Assembly (NCBI RefSeq): GCF_000759835.1
Contig: NZ_BBNB01000016.1
Location: 1-64,000 of the forward strand
Length of the DNA stretch: 64,000 bases
From: Citrobacter sedlakii NBRC 105722
GTDB lineage: Bacteria; Pseudomonadota; Gammaproteobacteria; Enterobacterales; Enterobacteriaceae
Direction of reading: 5' to 3'
In this document: piece by piece, positions 61,151 through 64,000 of the stretch
Layout: each line of letters starts with the position of its first letter
Position numbering within the stretch: position 1 is the stretch's first letter
Program-made: the position numbers and the translations under genes
Notes under the pieces: generated by a model
Databases searched by the model: none
Seen by the model: the letters and a program-made list of their open reading frames with translations, nothing else
What the model was told of the DNA's origin: nothing

Positions 61151-61795
61151 ATGGCTCGCGCAAAACTGAAATTTCGGCTTCATCGTGCAGTGATTGTATT
61201 GTTCTGTCTCGCACTGCTTGTCGCGCTCATGCAGGGGGCGTCCTGGTTTAGTCAAAACCACCAGAAGCAACGCAATCCGCAGCTTGAAGAACTGGCCCGC
61301 ACGCTGGCGCATCAGGTCACGCTGAACATCGCGCCTTCTATGCGTACCGAAACGCCTGACGAAAAGCGTATCAAAAACATATTGCAGCAATTAACCCATG
61401 AAAGCCGCATCCTTGACGCCGGGGTTTATGATGAACAGGGCGACATGATTGCCCGCGCGGGTGAAAGCGTAAACGTGCGCGACCGCCTGGCGCTGGACGG
61501 CAAAAAAGCCGGGGGCTATTTTAACCAGCAAATCGTCGAACCCATTCAGGGAAAAAATGGTCCGCTGGGCTATCTGCGCCTGACGCTGGATACCCACACC
61601 CTGGCGACCGAAGCGAAACAGGTGGATAACACCACCAATATTTTACGCCTGATGCTGCTGCTCTCGCTGGCGATTGGCGTGGTGCTGACCCGAACATTGC
61701 TGCAGGGTAAACGAACGCGCTGGCAGCAATCCCCTTTCTTGCTCACCGCCAGTAAGTCGGTACCGGAAGAGGAAGAGAGCGAGAAAAAAGAATAA
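61151..61795 (+). CDS. ytjB: Membrane protein YtjB (Smp)
   Basis: A 214-aa inner-membrane protein with an N-terminal helix ([20 protein letters not shown]), a periplasmic domain (about 40-160) with the sequence [22 protein letters not shown], and a second helix near the C-terminus ([20 protein letters not shown]). Function unknown; the E. coli homologue is Smp. Immediately upstream of lplA, 20 bp apart. Confidence 0.9.
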   Translation: MARAKLKFRLHRAVIVLFCLALLVALMQGASWFSQNHQKQRNPQLEELARTLAHQVTLNIAPSMRTETPDEKRIKNILQQLTHESRILDAGVYDEQGDMIARAGESVNVRDRLALDGKKAGGYFNQQIVEPIQGKNGPLGYLRLTLDTHTLATEAKQVDNTTNILRLMLLLSLAIGVVLTRTLLQGKRTRWQQSPFLLTASKSVPEEEESEKKE

Positions 61796-61815
61796 ATTCT
61801 GTAAAGGAAAACGCT

Positions 61816-62832
61816 ATGTCTACACTTCGCCTGCTTATTTCTGACTCTTATGATCCGTGGTTTAACCTGGCGGTAGAAGAGTGCATTTTCCGCCAGATGC
61901 CCGCCACCCAACGCGTGCTTTTCCTGTGGCGCAACGCGGATACGGTGGTGATTGGCCGTGCGCAAAATCCGTGGAAAGAGTGCAACACACGACGGATGGA
62001 AGAGGACAACGTGCGCCTGGCGCGTCGCAGTAGCGGCGGCGGCGCGGTGTTCCACGACCTCGGCAATACCTGTTTTACCTTTATGGCGGGCAAGCCGGAA
62101 TACGATAAAACGATTTCGACTTCAATTGTTCTTAACGCCCTCCATGCGCTCGGCGTGACGGCGGAGGCCTCCGGGCGTAACGATCTGGTGGTCAAAACGC
62201 CGGACGGCGATCGTAAAGTCTCAGGTTCAGCCTATCGCGAAACCAAAGATCGCGGCTTTCACCACGGCACGCTACTGCTGAACGCCGATCTCAGCCGTCT
62301 GGCAAATTACCTGAACCCGGACAAAAAGAAGCTGGCGGCTAAAGGGATTACCTCGGTTCGCTCCCGCGTGGCGAACCTCACCGAACTGCTGCCTTGGATC
62401 ACGCATGAGCATGTCTGTCATGCAGTCAGCGAAGCCTTCTTCACTTACTATAACGAACGCGTTGACGCGGAAGTGATCTCGCCGGATAAAACCCCGGATC
62501 TGCCCAACTTTGCTGAAACCTTTGCCCGGCAGAGCAGTTGGGAGTGGAACTTCGGCCAGGCGCCAGCGTTCTCTCATCTGCTGGATGAGCGCTTTACCTG
62601 GGGTGGCGTGGAACTGCATTTTGACGTAGAGAAAGGTCGTATCACCCGCACACAGGTGTTCACGGACAGTCTTAATCCCGCGCCATTAGAGGCGCTGGCA
62701 GCACGTTTGCAGGGGTGTTTGTATCGTGCGGATACGTTGCAGCAGGAGTGCGATGCGTTGAGGGGAGACTTCCCGGAGCAGGAAAAGGAATTACGGGACG
62801 TGTCGGCATGGATAGCGCAGGCAGTGCGTTAA
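61816..62832 (+). CDS. lplA: Lipoate-protein ligase A LplA
   Basis: ATP-dependent attachment of free lipoate to apo-domains, including GcvH. 338 aa as in E. coli. Motifs [19 protein letters not shown], the Gly-rich [20 protein letters not shown] and the catalytic Lys in [17 protein letters not shown] precedes the ATG. It follows ytjB in one operon. Confidence 0.97.
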   Translation: MSTLRLLISDSYDPWFNLAVEECIFRQMPATQRVLFLWRNADTVVIGRAQNPWKECNTRRMEEDNVRLARRSSGGGAVFHDLGNTCFTFMAGKPEYDKTISTSIVLNALHALGVTAEASGRNDLVVKTPDGDRKVSGSAYRETKDRGFHHGTLLLNADLSRLANYLNPDKKKLAAKGITSVRSRVANLTELLPWITHEHVCHAVSEAFFTYYNERVDAEVISPDKTPDLPNFAETFARQSSWEWNFGQAPAFSHLLDERFTWGGVELHFDVEKGRITRTQVFTDSLNPAPLEALAARLQGCLYRADTLQQECDALRGDFPEQEKELRDVSAWIAQAVR

Positions 62833-62851
62833 GCGCGTTCTGATGCCTCAC

Positions 62852-62883
62852 CCTGCCCCTCTCCCTTACAGGAGAAGGGCAGG
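62852..62883. terminator. Large inverted repeat between convergent lplA and deoD
   Basis: CCTGCCCCTCTCC (62852-62864) and GGAGAAGGGCAGG (62871-62883) pair over 13 positions with one mismatch. It is one of the dispersed CCCTCTCC/GGAGAGGG-type enterobacterial intergenic palindromes and lies between two convergent genes, so it may terminate in both directions. Confidence 0.5.
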
Positions 62884-62891
62884 AAAGAGCA

Positions 62892-63611
62892 TTACGCTTT
62901 ATCGCCCAGCAGAACGGATTCCAGCGCGATTTTAATCATATCGTTGAAGGTGGTCTGACGCTCAGCGGCGGTGGTCTGCTCGTGAGTACGGATATGGTCA
63001 GACACGGTGCAGATGGTCAGCGCTTTCGCGCCGAATTCCGCCGCGACGCCGTAAATGCCCGCCGCTTCCATTTCCACGCCCAGGATGCCGTATTTTTCCA
63101 TCACGTCGAACATTTCGCCGTCCGGGGAGTAGAACAGATCCGCAGAGAACAGGTTGCCTACGCGCGCGTCAACGCCCAGCGCTTTTGCCGCATCAACCGC
63201 GTTACGCACCATATCAAAGTCGGCAATCGCCGCGAAGTCATGATCTTTGAAACGGATACGGTTCACTTTGGAATCGGTGCAAGCCCCCATACCGATGACC
63301 ACATCACGCAGTTTGACATCGTGACGCACGGCGCCACAGGAACCGACGCGGATGATTTTCTTCACGCCGAAATCGGTGATCAGCTCTTTGGTGTAGATGG
63401 AGCAGGACGGGATCCCCATACCGTGGCCCATCACGGAGATTTTGCGGCCCTTATAGGTCCCGGTGAAGCCCAGCATGCCGCGAACGTTGTTCACTTCACG
63501 CACGTCCTCGAGGAAAGTTTCTGCAATGTGCTTCGCGCGCAGCGGGTCGCCAGGCATCAATACGACGTCAGCGAAATCACCCATTTCTGCATTAATGTGA
63601 GGAGTTGCCAT
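62892..63611 (-). CDS. deoD: Purine nucleoside phosphorylase DeoD
   Basis: Phosphorolyses purine (deoxy)ribonucleosides. 239 aa as in E. coli. Phosphate and base site residues lie in [35 protein letters not shown] and the Asp in TVSDHI. Follows deoB on the minus strand with a REP pair between them; last gene of deoCABD. Confidence 0.97.
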   Translation of the reverse strand: MATPHINAEMGDFADVVLMPGDPLRAKHIAETFLEDVREVNNVRGMLGFTGTYKGRKISVMGHGMGIPSCSIYTKELITDFGVKKIIRVGSCGAVRHDVKLRDVVIGMGACTDSKVNRIRFKDHDFAAIADFDMVRNAVDAAKALGVDARVGNLFSADLFYSPDGEMFDVMEKYGILGVEMEAAGIYGVAAEFGAKALTICTVSDHIRTHEQTTAAERQTTFNDMIKIALESVLLGDKA

Positions 63612-63639
63612 CTTTCAGTTCCTTTTAATTTGATTTTTT

Positions 63640-63707
63640 GCCCGGTGACGCGGCGCGATCCGGGCCTACGGTGTTGTAGGCCGGGTAAGGCGCAGTCGCC
63701 GCCCGGC
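63640..63707. repeat. REP/BIME element between deoB and deoD
   Basis: Two inverted REP units, CCCGGTGACGCGGCG...CCGGGC and GCCGGGTAAGGCG...CGCCCGGC, separated by a short CTACGG/TTGTAG linker. It lies within the deo operon. Confidence 0.8.
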
Positions 63708-63714
63708 AATGACC

Positions 63715-64000
<286 letters not shown>

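Noticed and set aside
61034..61390. N-terminal extension of SerB in the same frame
   Set aside because: The frame overlaps the divergent ytjB start; the ATG at 61033 gives the conserved 322-aa protein.

Overview
The window is chromosomal DNA from an enterobacterium, most likely a Citrobacter. My best guess is C. rodentium, because a LuxI/LuxR pair sits beside type 1 and ECP fimbrial operons; the species is inference. From about 25 kb rightwards nearly every protein closely resembles its Escherichia coli counterpart, and the order ygeR(actS)-idi-lysS-prfB-recJ-dsbC-xerD-fldB-ygfX-sdhE-ygfZ-trhA-yqfB-bglA-ygfF-gcvPHT-ubiI-ubiH-pepP-ygfB-zapA-ssrS-ygfA-serA-rpiA-argP is the E. coli 65-66 min order as I remember it.

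Positions 1-25000 are an accessory surface and signalling block ending at tRNA-Gly(CCC). It holds a complete type 1 fimbrial operon (fimAICDFGH) followed by the HTH-EAL gene fimK; an FNR-family regulator; the E. coli common pilus operon ecpABCDE without an adjacent ecpR; a second HTH-EAL protein; a zinc-ribbon protein; a topAI(yjhX)-methyltransferase-yjhP operon with an attenuator-like leader; a convergent LuxR/LuxI quorum-sensing pair; an alpha/beta hydrolase; and a VOC protein. The theme is adhesion under control of c-di-GMP, oxygen or redox, and cell density. The long spacer before ecpA contains a perfect FNR-type box.

Positions 25000-56475 are core genome: translation (lysS, prfB with its programmed +1 frameshift), recombination (recJ, xerD), disulphide isomerisation (dsbC), Fe-S and flavin maintenance (ygfZ, sdhE), the glycine cleavage operon, ubiquinone hydroxylases, 6S RNA, folate, serine and pentose metabolism. 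The collinearity is interrupted between ygfA and serA by an AT-rich cassette: an orphan type VI Hcp gene, a 63-aa two-helix membrane protein and a 238-aa protein with hydrophobic segments, which looks like an uncharacterised effector/immunity unit. Next to it is an unrecognised 148-aa gene behind a leader with competing stems. A perfect 33-bp direct repeat flanks the whole insertion.

Positions 56482-64000 hold a LysR regulator and then nadR-radA-serB / ytjB-lplA / deoD-deoB, which in E. coli lie near 99.6 min and in the opposite orientation relative to argP. The argP/nadR junction is therefore a rearrangement breakpoint, most simply an inversion spanning oriC. deoB runs off the right edge. 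No CRISPR array, rRNA, transposase or integrase was seen.
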